Of a stretch of 64,000 nt of DNA, positions 1 through 12,700 are shown piece by piece; position 1 is the first letter of the stretch, and each line of letters starts with the position of its first letter. The stretch comes from Amblyornis subalaris (taxonomy: Eukaryota; Chordata; Aves; Passeriformes; Ptilonorhynchidae). Where the stretch lies: contig JACAXG010000012.1 in assembly GCA_018881555.1 (NCBI GenBank), forward strand, positions 10,239,480-10,303,479. The letters run 5' to 3'. The notes below the pieces were generated by a model that had not been told where the DNA came from, ran no database searches, and saw only the letters and a list, made by a program, of their open reading frames with translations. The position numbers were made by a program, and so were the translations under genes.

Positions 1-712
1 GAAGACTTAACAGAGGAGTTCGTAGCACAAGATGTCAGTGAGATCACCTTCCTAAATGGCAGTGCTCCTTAACCCAGAAAAAAAAACCAAACACCTCCAA
101 GAACAGACACATCCTACAGGTGGCACAAATGTTACAGTTGTGTATTGAGACTTCAGTGCAGAGAAGACAACATGCCACTGGCTGAAAGAGTTAAGAGGAT
201 TTTGATTTCTTTCTAGCTCCTTCCTTTCTCTGCTCCTTCACTATTCTCAGTAATAATGAAGCTGAGTAGCCCCTGAGTGAAACAGGAGGTTATGACTCAT
301 GGCACATGACAAAGAGAGATTTCTATAATACTGGAGGTCAGTATTTTTAGTATGACTGGCATCACATATTTAGAGAAACAACACTATTTATTGCTTCACT
401 ATACTGCTTATCACTACAATACAGTAAATAAAATACTTTGGGTTTGTTCTAAATGAAGGTCTTTGTATACTCTGAACTCGGTACCGGTGTTGGCCACGTT
501 TCATGGCCTGACTCTGAAGACATGCTGGAAAATTTCCATTTACTTTGAACCTGAGGCAGTGTCAAAGACAAGTCACTCTTCTATAGCACAGTGTTATGTC
601 TTTATGTCCTCAGCATTTAGTTATGCAGAACATGTGTGTAGAAGTTTCACAGAAGAAAAAGTTCCATGCAACTCTAAAATGATTTTGCAGCTAAGTTTAT
701 GTTGTATTGCAG
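1..712 (+). other. RFTN2: RFTN2 intron, left edge of window
   Basis: This is intronic sequence ending in a splice acceptor (AG at 711-712) immediately before the first RFTN2 exon in the window. I see no exon, repeat family or RNA gene in it. The open frame at 463-717 runs across the acceptor and has no recognisable protein similarity. Confidence 0.7.
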
Positions 713-3700
713 GTTAACGAAGCTGCTAAAAGAGGAAAGAAGTTCGTGGGATTTGTAACACAACATTTTCCTCAGCCTAAAGCGTGTAATGGAACAAACG
801 CAGATGGAAGTGCAGAGCTGGAATCAATGCTGGGCAGAAGAAACAGGGAACACAGAAGAGAAAATTTTGATGAAAACTATAAAAATTGGAATGAGGGGAC
901 ACTGAGTGGTCACTCATCTGAGAGTGGGATGGAAGAGGAAAAGCCTGGAGAAAGCAGAGTGTTAGAGGATTCGGATTTCCAGTTTGGAAAAGAAGTCAGC
1001 CCTTCTAAACCACGAAAAGGAGATGGTAATAAATGCTGTTTGTTTATTGGAGAAATAAGTTATTTTATTGAGTTGTTGAAGTGTTGGAGAAAATAGAAGA
1101 ACAGCATGTTCTGTTGAATCAAATACTGATTTTTGAAGAGGCCTCTACATATGCATGTGTAAATGCATACGTATTTCTAAGAAAGTTGCAGTGAAAGAAG
1201 CAGAAGAAATACTTTCTGCTTTATGTATGTGAGCTGTGGTAATATATTAAAATATTTCAATTTTCATATAGAATATTATAGATGTACTGTCAAAATTCTA
1301 TTTTGTAATTTAAAGAAAAAAAGAAGAGCACAAACAAACCCCATAAAATTGCCCACTGTGTAATTCTGCCTTGAAATATGGCGCAAACAGGTAGGTTTTT
1401 TAGGTTTTCTGCTTGATGTGTGTATAACAAATATGTTTCAGTAAAAATCCTTTCTTTTAGAAGGATGCGATTGCTAATAAAACATTTTCAGGAATGTGCA
1501 TGTAGTGTCACTTAATATTAAATTATAAACATGTAATGGATTTTCAAGAATACATTGTGATTCCAGTTGTGCCTGTTTCAAAGCTGACCACAAAGAGAGC
1601 CCCTTCCAGCTAGAGCCATAATTTTACATGCTTCCAGGCAACTCGCATAATGTACAGCAGATAAATCCGTTCATAATGGATTCTTTCTGGTTAACGTGCC
1701 TTCAAGAAGTGTCCTGAAAGAGATCACTTAAATTAATTCATTGACCATGAAATCAAAGACAATAATGGTTATAAAATGAATTTATTAGAGAGAAGTAAGC
1801 ATTAGAATTATAGGAAGGAAAAGCATAATTGAAAAAAAGTGTTGGTGCTGTGACAGACAACTTAGTTGCAGAGGAATGAGATGCTTGGTGTAGTCTGTGT
1901 AAAAGATGGCCTGAAACATTTATTTCTGATACTGAAACTCTTAAGGCCTCCTGGCTACTAAGAGAATGTTAAAAGGAAGAAGTAATCTAAAGTATGAGAA
2001 TAGATGCAAGATAGTATTGTGTGGAAAGCAGGCAGCATGACACTTTAGTGTCAGGCTGCACTTTGGCATAATAGGTTCTTCCCTGATGAGCCAGACATGT
2101 TTTAATTGCTCTCAAAAGCAACCTTTCCACTTTTCTGTTAAGAGTAAAGCAGCCTCTCTGGTTTGTAGATTGTCAGAATAATGACTCTAAGCGCTGAGAT
2201 GTTCAATGTCCCTCTTATTTTTAACACTTGAGCAAAAGCAGTTCTCCTACAAGTGAGCCTTTATAGCATAACCTGTTAAAGCTTAACTCTTTCCTTACAG
2301 CTTGAAATAGTGGGTTTGCTATATGTATCAGAATAGAAGTCCTGCAAGGAAGAAGTGGAAAACTCTTGGTTCTGTTCAGGAGCATTGTTCGTGCAGACTG
2401 GTGTGACCAGGTAGATCAGCAACCAGTGCACTCCTACATGCTGTGTTCTCGAGAAACATTTCAATAATCTTTAGCAAGGATATGCCAGGCTTCTTTACAC
2501 TAGTCAAATAGTAAAATCACTGGAGTTCATAAGACAAAACTTCTGGAAACTTAATCACCTTTCTTGGTATATGTTGTATGTAACCATCATTTTAAAAAAT
2601 AACTGGTGAGAATTTTCCAAGGAAGTTTTGCATGCCTGTGGGTTTGTACTGCCATGCCAGTGTGCCCTTTCCATTTACCTCTGCTCAAAAGTGGCAAAAC
2701 TGTGTCCAGGTTCTAGATTTGGAGGTCATAACGTATGAATTTTGACTATTANGTTGCCTTTTGACCTGTTCTATAGAATTTTGACTGTAATATCTTGCTT
2801 GCAGAAGTAAATTTCTGGTAGACATGAGCAATTGAATGGTTGTATTGGGAAACAATTTTTTTTTCTGAAGAATAAGTAATCCCACTTCAATATATGGGAA
2901 AGGAAATTAAGGTTTGTCAGGATAAACACATTTATTCTAATATAACCACCTGTGAAGGTGATAAAATAAAACTGTAGAGACAGTCATCTCTTACTGAAAG
3001 TTCAAAGGTTTTTCCTGAATTTACTTTTTTTCCAGGCACCTGATGTTACTTGCAGTGGATGTAGTAAAACTTCTCTAAACAGAAAGGAATTCTTCCAGAT
3101 ATTGATTCAGATTACATAGAGTACAAATCCTGCTTTGGAAATGTATGTTTCTGGCTCCTAGAGAGACTTGNTTCTTCAGTGGGATTGTCTAAGTCAAATT
3201 CCTTTGTTTTGACAGTGTGAAAATGTCCATGTTTAGAGGTTGGTTTATGTTGATTTAGGCTGCCCAGCAGTATTAGGCAATCTGAGAATATTTCTGGGCA
3301 GCTGTTTTGTGTTACTTCTCCGCAGCAGTGACACACGAGTGTACTTGTAGAACACAGTTACATAGCTAGGACTTGATAACTTGAGCCAATGATTTCCTAA
3401 AATGCTACGGATCTGTTAATTTTAAATGAATGCTTGGTCGTGACTGGTTTCGTTACGGCACTGTATTAATACCTAGATTTAAAAATTATTTGAGGATATG
3501 TAGGTTTTGTATCCTTAACTTGCACTGGTCCTCACCTACTACTGGGAAATCCCAGTAGGCAACCAATTATACCTGTACTTAAATAATCTTCAGAAAATAA
3601 TGGGTAAAAATCAATACTGTACAAGGCATTTCTTATATTTACAAACTTAGAAAAGAATCTTTTGTTTTTATAATTGCAAATATTTGTAGCCAGAATCTTC

Positions 3701-6700
3701 ATGAGTGGCAGAAATTAAGCCTGTTTCCACTGGGTTTTTCTTAGCTCTTGTACCCTTTCTTTATGCAAAACCCACCTACCCAAAGAGTCCAATGACAGCC
3801 CAACTGTAGTAAGTTCCCATTTTCCTTATATCCCAAAGCATACCTTCCCTCACACCTTGTCCTGAGTGTGTTTAGGTCTTAAGCGGAGTAACATCTGGAA
3901 ACAATTATTAAAACTGTTGCTTAGAATTAGAAAATGCATTAAAATAAGAGGTTAGTAGTATTATTAATTTTGGAGCACTGTCTTTGAAGTTCATTCTTCC
4001 TTTCTCTTTTCTTAGACAAGCTATATACAGTCTTCAATGTTTTTGATGATGATTCTACCTGCTGGACCTATCATGAAGGTGTTTTGTCTATGAAAGTAAC
4101 ACGAAAGGGGCCAGTCNTCAGTACACTGGAAGCAGACTGGCTAGAATTAACTACATTTTATTATAAACAAGGATTGTCCTTAATTGATTCTTTTGTACAC
4201 TGGGAAACTTCTAAAGGTGAGTACTGTCCCAGGATATCATGAAGCTTTTGCTTGTTTATGTAGAACTATGTAACTTGAAAAAAATTATGATCATATTTTG
4301 CTTCTTGATGTGAGGGTCAGTATGTAAACATATCCAGATAGATGTGTAACTGCCCAGAAAATAAATTACTCCCTTTTTTAGGTATCAGATTCTACAAGTT
4401 TATAATAGACTAAGTAATTGAAANTTCTGCTTTGTTTTATCAAATTGAGAATTTCCAAAGCAGGAAACTAGTGTAGCTTTATAATAAACCTTTTGTGCTA
4501 GTTATTTTGTTTTGGTTTGTGCTTTTTCAGGAAAAAGACAATAAGATGAAAAGTATTTAGAACTCTAAAACTCTGTTGCTGGTGAAATACGTAATTGAGA
4601 GATTCATTTCCATTTGAACTGAATTTGTCTGAAAGCCAGAAGTTAAAAGTGTGCAAAAAGTAGTAGGTAGCTATTCTTGTACAATTACTTGGGAAAAAAA
4701 GTGAAGAAAATGGTCTACCCTAGTACTAGGGGTAGAAACCAAGACAAACTGACACGATTAATAAATTCTGAAACAATTAACTATTTTTAGCCAATGTCGT
4801 TTGATAGCAAACAGAGACTTTATACTTCACTAAGGTGATACTTTGGCTGGATTTGTACATGTCTTGCTTGTAATATGTTGCAAGTTGTTGGTGTTCCTTT
4901 AGAATTAATTATTGCAGTTCAATGTAAACAAGCAAAATACAAGGATGCAGTGCAGTGGAGAAAGGTCTTTGTCAAATGTTTGTTGAAAAGGTTTCGGGGA
5001 CCTTAAACAGTTTTCACAATGCTCAGGTTGATTATCAAGTGCAATAGATAATGAATAATGTATTAAAGCGGCTTTCAGAAGTCATTTCATCTGCTTCTTA
5101 CATGAATTACATGAGGAGGGTAAAATTACTGCCAGTTTGAGTAGTTGTTAGATTTGCTAGGTCTTATGTTTTTTTTCTGGTAATTCTGATTTAAAATAAT
5201 ATGCGCTTATCATCCCCTTTGCAAGGCTTGGATTATTGAAGGCCTTAAATGAAATTTTAAAAAGTATCTTAAAACGTAAGATCTTTGCAAGTTAAATTAC
5301 GATTTGTCAAAAACAAAAGCCTGACACTAATGACAACTCTTCAGTTTTCCTTGCACTCCATAGTTTTGAGTTTGAATCACTTGTGTTTCTGTAGCTTTGC
5401 AATAAAGTAAACTTAGTGAGTGTCAGAGGCACATAAGCTCATCAATGTAGATTACTTCTGCTGGAATTCGGCAGCTAGTCCCTCTCAAACTGCATATTTT
5501 GTGCACATAAACAGTCTAATGGCACATTTGTTTTGCTCTGAAACTATTATACCTATTTAATTCAGTGGAAGAACAAAATTTCCTTTGGGGTAGGAGAGGT
5601 GAGAATTCAGAGTTGTAGTTTTCAGTATAGAGTTCTTTTAGAGCTGGAAAAGAACTCTCTGGCGATCTGTTACAGTTCACTGAGGGGTGGTTTTGGCAGC
5701 TGTTGAAATTAATCTTTGCAGCTGTTGTCCAACAACAGTTTTACAGTCTTCCCATTCCCCACAGAGAGCTGTCTGCTCTTCTCTGTATGAATAACTATCC
5801 CGTCTTTAATACCCAGGTAATAACGTACCTCATCCAGTATGGGAGGGGATTTAAAGGTGATATTCTGAAGATTACATATTTCACTGTACAAATTTAGTTT
5901 GTTAGACAGCTATCAAGGTACATCTCCGCAAAAGGCTTCCCAAAGGCCATTAGGAAAAGCAAAACCAGAAAATGAANCAATATTTGATACGCAGCTTTAG
6001 TTTGGGCCAAACGGATGCTACTGGGCTTTGACATGTGAGTCAGGGAGTTGTGCTCTGAAACTTCCTTCCCATCAGGAGTCTTCCAACAATTACTTGTTTC
6101 AGGCTCTTCCTGTGGCCGTTTATGTATTTAAGTAGCTGTAGTTAAGCTTTACACTTCATGTTTCACTCATCTTTGTGCTCTCTCCCACCACACCAAAAAC
6201 CACACTTCTTGTCAGGCAGACAATATTGAGGTTGAAAAAAGAGGGTTTGTACCCATCCTCTGCAATGGATATATCGACTACAGGAAACTGAAATTCAGGT
6301 TGGAGTATGGAAAGGGTTAATGCTTTTGAGAATATACTTCAATTTGTATAGAAAAAAGGCATTTGAATACTAACTTGATTTACACACTCCAGGTTGTAAC
6401 TAGATGCAGAAATAAACTGAAATTTGAGTTTGCTGACTCATTTAGTTTTATTTTAGAGGACTGTTCAGTGAGAAAGAAACATCCCATGTGTACATTTTGG
6501 TAATCTATTAACATAAAACTTTATTTTTATGTTCACAGGGGATTATTTGCCCAAATCTTTAGAAGGATTATTTATCTATGAAGAAGAAGGTGCTGGAGTT
6601 CCAGGTTCAAACAGGAAGGGAAATGATGCAATAGTTGTTGAACAATGGACAGTCATTGAGGTAAATAGGTGATTATTTAGTGATGTTATTTCCTACTTGT

Positions 6701-9700
6701 ATTTTTCTTTGGTTTTTCCTTTAGGATGCTTGTACCAGTTACTCATAAACATTCAGGATGGTTTCCTGAGGTCACCTGCACGGGCTTAACTAAACCCAGA
6801 AATATGCCAGAGGGATTCTGGCTTGACATTTGTAAATGTTTATACCAACAAATACAACCACCAAAGAAAATGTTTGGGATTTTTTTTCTGTGTGTTTCAG
6901 GTCAATTTAGATGCAATTTCAGCAAGTGCAGGTCACGTTGACACTGTGAAGTATTTTNTAAATGAGAAGAGGGAGAAAAGAGCTAGAACTAGAAATAGAA
7001 CAAAAGAGAATTGATAGTGAAATAATTGAGTATGGTATTCAGATATATATTTTTGTTAAAATTTTACTGCTAAATACAAAAGACTTCAGTTTCCTAATAA
7101 ATTTACATGTATTGCTGCAGTAGGTTACAGCAATAAAATTACTTAAATTGCTTTTTAGAAATATTCTAATGTTTTAGGATTATTGGTTTCAATGACATCT
7201 GAAAGTCATTGTTGTTGGAGGATATTAAAGGCTTACTTTTGAAATCTCCAATGATAAATACATTTACCAATGGGAAAAACGTCAACATAAAACTAAAAAC
7301 TTGTATACCAAAAATAAAAGACCACTACCAAAAAACCCCACCAAAATCTGAAGTATGTAGCTAAGTGAGATGCCTATTCTTCATGTCTTTATACTTTTAC
7401 TCTACATGTGGAGTAAAAGTATGAAGACATGAATTGAGACACCTAATTATGGTGCCTAAAAAGTTTTAGCAAAGTGACAAGTTTAATGAGTGAGATGTGC
7501 ATTCAATTAAATGTCTTGCTGAATCAAGGCTCATACCTAATGTTAATAAATTCTGTTTTCCTTGGGTTTTGTAGTCTTGAACTTCTCAAGTTGTTTTCAG
7601 TTTGAAATAGTGAATCTCCACCAAATGACAGCTTGCTGTCATCTCGAAGGATTATCTCATTAGAAGTGAGAGGGAGTTTTATTTGTGTAGGAATGCAAAT
7701 AAAACCTGTACAGAGTCTCTTTACTACTTTTTATAATTATTAATGTAGGGATGTGAAATTAAAACAGATTATGGACCTTTATTGCACACGCTGGCTGAGT
7801 TTGGATGGCTCCTGACCTGTGTCCTGCCTACACCTATTGTACGACATGACAGGTACCCAAGCTACTGATTACAGCATTTTTGGTGTCTATGTCTCAGAAT
7901 TATCTAATAATTACTTGACTACTTAAAAGTAAAAGGAGATAAAATGCTGATGATGTTAAATGTATATAAAGCTTGAGATGTAAGTAGCATTATCACGGAA
8001 TGTTTTACCACACTGTTTTAGGACTACTGATTTCAGTGAGTCCAGTTTTAAATTTAAAATACATTGTGTCAATCTAAGCATTAAATTTTATTTAGGAAAC
8101 TTTTTCACATATCCAGTCCACAGCAAAGGGGTGACTCATATGCTTCAACTAGGAACAAGTGTTAAAATGTTTCACTGATTTAGGACCTTGGTGAATGACT
8201 AGTTTAGATTGTGGAAGAAGTCATGTTGTCACAAGACAGTCATGGAGTATTTATTCCAAATTAGGGCAGAGAGTGTGCTGATACATGAAGTTTTTGGGCT
8301 GTTTCTCTTCTTTAATATAGACATCATGGTTCATCTCAAATATAGTACCAAAGTACTGCGTTTCAGGTTTCTGGTTGTAATACTTATTTAGATAACTGAT
8401 GGAACTCTATGTAAGAAGAGCTAAATTGCAGACCTGGATCCCCCATAAGGTTCCAGACTTTCTTTTCTTTTTCTTTTTTAACCCCTCAGCAAGGTACTGT
8501 GCCTTTCATCACAGTATCAAGCTAAAAATGGCAAATGAAACACTAGACGAAGCACTCTTAATGTCTCTCTTCTCTCTTTTTTTTTTTTTTTTAAAGTTCT
8601 TCACCCGTTACATTGATTGTCAAGCTTTGAAAACAAAAAAATATACTGAGGCATGGCTTAGGGCTCATTAACAACCATGGAAAGACTGGATGACTTGAGT
8701 AATCTTTGGATCCCAGACCTCTCTGTGTTAAGACAGCATAAAAAAGATGTGAGTGAAAGATTCTAAGAGAACTGCTGCAGGAAAGTGGAGTTCTGTTCAA
8801 GTGATTTGACATAATTAAATCAACTCACCCATGTNAGAAGGAGGCTTTTCTGGTCAGGAAATAGGTGTTGGGGTTTTTTTGCCTCTGTTTTTTGTAATAA
8901 TTGATTTTAACCAACTGGTTAAATNCAAAGACAAAAGAAGTTGTGGTAAAACAATATGGCATATTCTATTGCTTGGATTTTTTTAAGGGTCTTTATGTTT
9001 TGTTTTCTTTTGGAAGAAGAAGCAGTGTCCAGAATATGAAACAAAATGGTTGTCCTTTTTATTTCTTCAATAGTTTCGTAGTCTAAGTGTATTAAGTGTG
9101 AACATGGTGACTTGTAAGGGTATATGAACTGCTGGGCCTGGTTTTCATCAACAGATGAAATTTTGGCCAAATCTTAGAGCTTGAGAATAAGTCTTCAGAA
9201 TCTGGNTGTAATCTTTGAAGAATGTCAGTGGACAATGAGAGAGGGATTTTAGTAGTCGTGGTGTGTTGTGAGTCATAGGATGAGAGAATTTTCAAGCAAT
9301 GTAACTGAACCCATCCCCATAGGGTTTGGACAAGCAGGGTCAGGAATGTCCTGAGCAGCTGTTGAGANACTCTGGGAGTGTCAGTCTGTGCTTGCAGCAG
9401 GTCAGATGGTGCTGGTTTGTACCTCATAGATCACAGAGCAAAGGCAGGGCCAATTAAAAGAGGCAAAGTGCTGTAAGACAAAAAAAAAGGAAGCAGTGCT
9501 GTAGGACACTCTAACACATTGATTAGGCTGGAGATGTTCCTTGAACTAGTAAGGCTATACCAGCAAGATATTTAAGTTGTGCTCGATGTCTCAAGTGGTG
9601 TTATATCACAGATGTCAAAAAACCAGCCCATTAATAGCAGTGTTCATGCTAAAGGGGGCTGTATCATGGCCAAAGCTGAAGCTGGATCTGTTTTATATGC

Positions 9701-12700
9701 ACACTAGAGTAACTCAGACTAATAAAAACCATTTGTTTCCTGGCCTAAATGGTTGGATAGGAGTCTGCATGAATTGTCTAAAGCTTGTTATCCTACTGTG
9801 GTTTGTGAGTTACTCTTGGAAGAAATAGGATGAATCATGTTTTGTGTGTCTGTAGTATATCTCATATACAGCAATTCAGTTTTCTTAACAAAAAGTAAAA
9901 AAGCTTATGAACAAGAATTCCTAATTAAGAATTGAGAATTCATAAGTTGGAAAATGAACATCTTCCTGTATTGGTAGGCTAAGTAGTGACTGATAACTAC
10001 TATTTTACGCATTGATGTTGGTATTTAAAGAGAAGAAATTCCTGGATGGTTACTATGTGTCTGATATGAAAGATGCCATTGCTGTGGTGGTGGTGGGTTA
10101 TCCTAGGAATGGAAGTTAAAGGTTTCAATAAAGGACACTTTATGCTGCTCAACAGCTGATTTTTCTTCCCAGTCTTGGAACTCTGACCTCAAAACCCAGC
10201 CTGGATATCAACAGGCTTCAGAAACACTGAAAAAACAAAATAAGCAACATTTTGGGATGATCTGACAAAATAATGTTTTCATATTTATTTTTAAAATAGA
10301 ATTTGTGTGTAGTATTTAAAGAAAATATTATCTATCATCCCCATTTTTACTCACTGTAGTACTTTATTCTGTCTTCCTTTTCTCTTAATTTGTTGCAAAA
10401 CTTTCTCTTGTCTCAGATCTTCTGTGATCTGTTCTTAGACATTGTGCCCACTGCTTGTCTGCAGACGAGTAGCATAACCAATAGGCCAACACAGGTTCTG
10501 GGGTGTGATGCAATTGTCATGCCCTGATATGTTCCTTTTCGGGTTTTTGCATGGTTAGGGTTTGAAACAGTTTAAAAAATGCCAGACTGTCATGTCTCTT
10601 CCTGTGTGGGTTGGTAGTTTTTAATTTTTTACAGATCTTACCCTCAGTAAAAGAAANCGTCCTGATGCATGGAGTGTTATGAGAGATGAATGTCATGGGT
10701 CACTGTCCCTTTCACACAGGGACAGCAGTCTGTGGACCTGTTTAGTCCTTTACCTCCTACCTCAACAGCTAAATCATGTTGGATGCAGGAAACATTTCCT
10801 TCAGAAAAGTTGTGTTTCTTGAAACATGCACAGTAGCGATTTTGTGCGGCATTGTTTGAAAAATAAGCACTGTGGCTCTTGGGTTTCTTTTTGGCTGGCA
10901 CACTATAGATTGCATAAAGTTGCCCTCTTCTGACAGTGATTCTTTTTTTCTCCAGGAATGTGAGGAAATAGAGCATGAAAAAAAAATGCATATGATGCAA
11001 TGTTTGCTGTATCCATCCATGTTTTGGGTATTGAAACTGTGTCAGGAGTCAAAAAAGAAAGCAGACCATAAAAGAATATCAGACCAATCCACAAAAATGC
11101 TATTGACCTAAAGAACGGCCTGCGCTATAGACAAATTTTACTTCACCTGTAAATTTCTTCAAGAGTTTTATAGTAATTTTGGCAAGCTTAGAAGAGAAAT
11201 AGCAAGAATAAAGTTAATAATCCTTTTAGTAGTTAAATCTAGTGAGTATCTAGAAAACACTTTGCTTGTAAATTAGTGCTGCTGCCGTTTTTAGTATGGT
11301 ATTATCATGAGTCTGTACAAGTTCATACATGTTGAAAATTAGAATTATTTCTAAGGCTTCTTAAATTTTTCATTAAACAGATCCTTGAAGCCAGGACACC
11401 TAGTATCCCAGGCTGGTGTCTATCTCATAAGTGAAAGTCTAGATGCTGTACAGTTCCAAAGGAGTGCAAAGCTTTACTTTGAGAAATGAAAAAAAAAGCT
11501 TGAATAGGTGCAAATAATTTATTTTATACCACTTATTCATTTTTCAGAAAAGTTCATTTAACCTCCATTCTAAGTGGAATGGACATTTTATGCATAAATG
11601 TTCATGCATAAAAAAAAATAGGTCTGTAAATTCAGAGCCATTGGCAGTGCTCCTGAGCTTCTAGCTTGATGATTGTTTTGGCGGATTTAAATGTAGACAT
11701 GTAAGAGGACACAGTTTTTGCCCATACAGCATAAGCAGACAAACAAATTGCTGGTCTTCCAACAAAAGAGTCTCTGTTGTTCTTCATCACTCTTAAAAGA
11801 AGAGACAAGAAAAAGGCTTCAGCAGCCTTACTCTGCAGGGACCTTTATTTCCCTTCACTGATTACTGTAGTCCCTGAAAATGGGCAAGGCAGACGATGGG
11901 CAATGCAGTGCAAAAACACTGACTTCATGGTTATTAATTTATCATGGCTCCCTATGTAATCTATGTTTTCAGAATGCCCTGACTTACGAGGCAAAGAGGG
12001 AATGTAGAAATGTGAGGGAAACTATGGTGCTTCCCTTGCTCTAAGCACTTTTTCTCATTTAAATTCTGTGGAAATCCCACTGCCATTGAGTTCTTTGTGA
12101 ATTAAGCTCATAGCAGCTTTGTCGTGTGCGGCATTTTAATAAGGTCAGACTTAGAAAATTGTTAATTTACTTCTTGTCTACTCACCATCATGTCCTTTTT
12201 CTGTTCTAGTAGAATTTGTACAAGCTGTAGCTTAGTGTTTGGGTTTTTTTCTTTTCTCTGAAGGAATGCAGACACTGTTACAAAATAAGCCGTAGGCTCT
12301 TCCTCATGCCAGGGACTATGCTCAGCCTTGTTGCTTAGAAGAGAGGTTTTTCAGTTGATCAAAACAGACATAACTGAGGCGCAGGGAAATACCTAACCAA
12401 GTGGAATAAGGTTGCAGGATTGCAGATTTGTAATGACATAAAATCGAAACCCATTTTCTTTTAATGGATGTAAATAGTGAGGTAGGGACTCTTGGAACAG
12501 GAGACCTTGTTGGGCTTAAAGAAATGAATGAATTTGTTCTTTTTTATTCTTGTTTTCCGCACAAGCTGGAGTTTAAGAGAGTTCTCTGTTCCCATCCAAG
12601 GAAGACATGCAAAGATATGCCATGACCTGAGTTCAGCTGAGCTGAAAGGAAGATTGTGAGGGGCCAAACATAATCATAAACCCATCATCACTAGCTCTTG

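Noticed and set aside
6901..7014. Possible extra RFTN2 exon after the acceptor-like CAG at 6898-6900, in frame with the preceding exon.
   Set aside because: It has no donor before its stop codon, its protein has no raftlin similarity, and exon 6539-6660 joins exon 7749-7852 directly in phase with the conserved reading.
9245..9430. Possible diverged CR1 element.
   Set aside because: Only faint similarity to the family; I could not align enough of it to support a call.
11580..11612. Short inverted repeat TTTATGCAT / ATGCATAAA.
   Set aside because: Arms are only 9 bases in AT-rich sequence, so it is easily due to chance.
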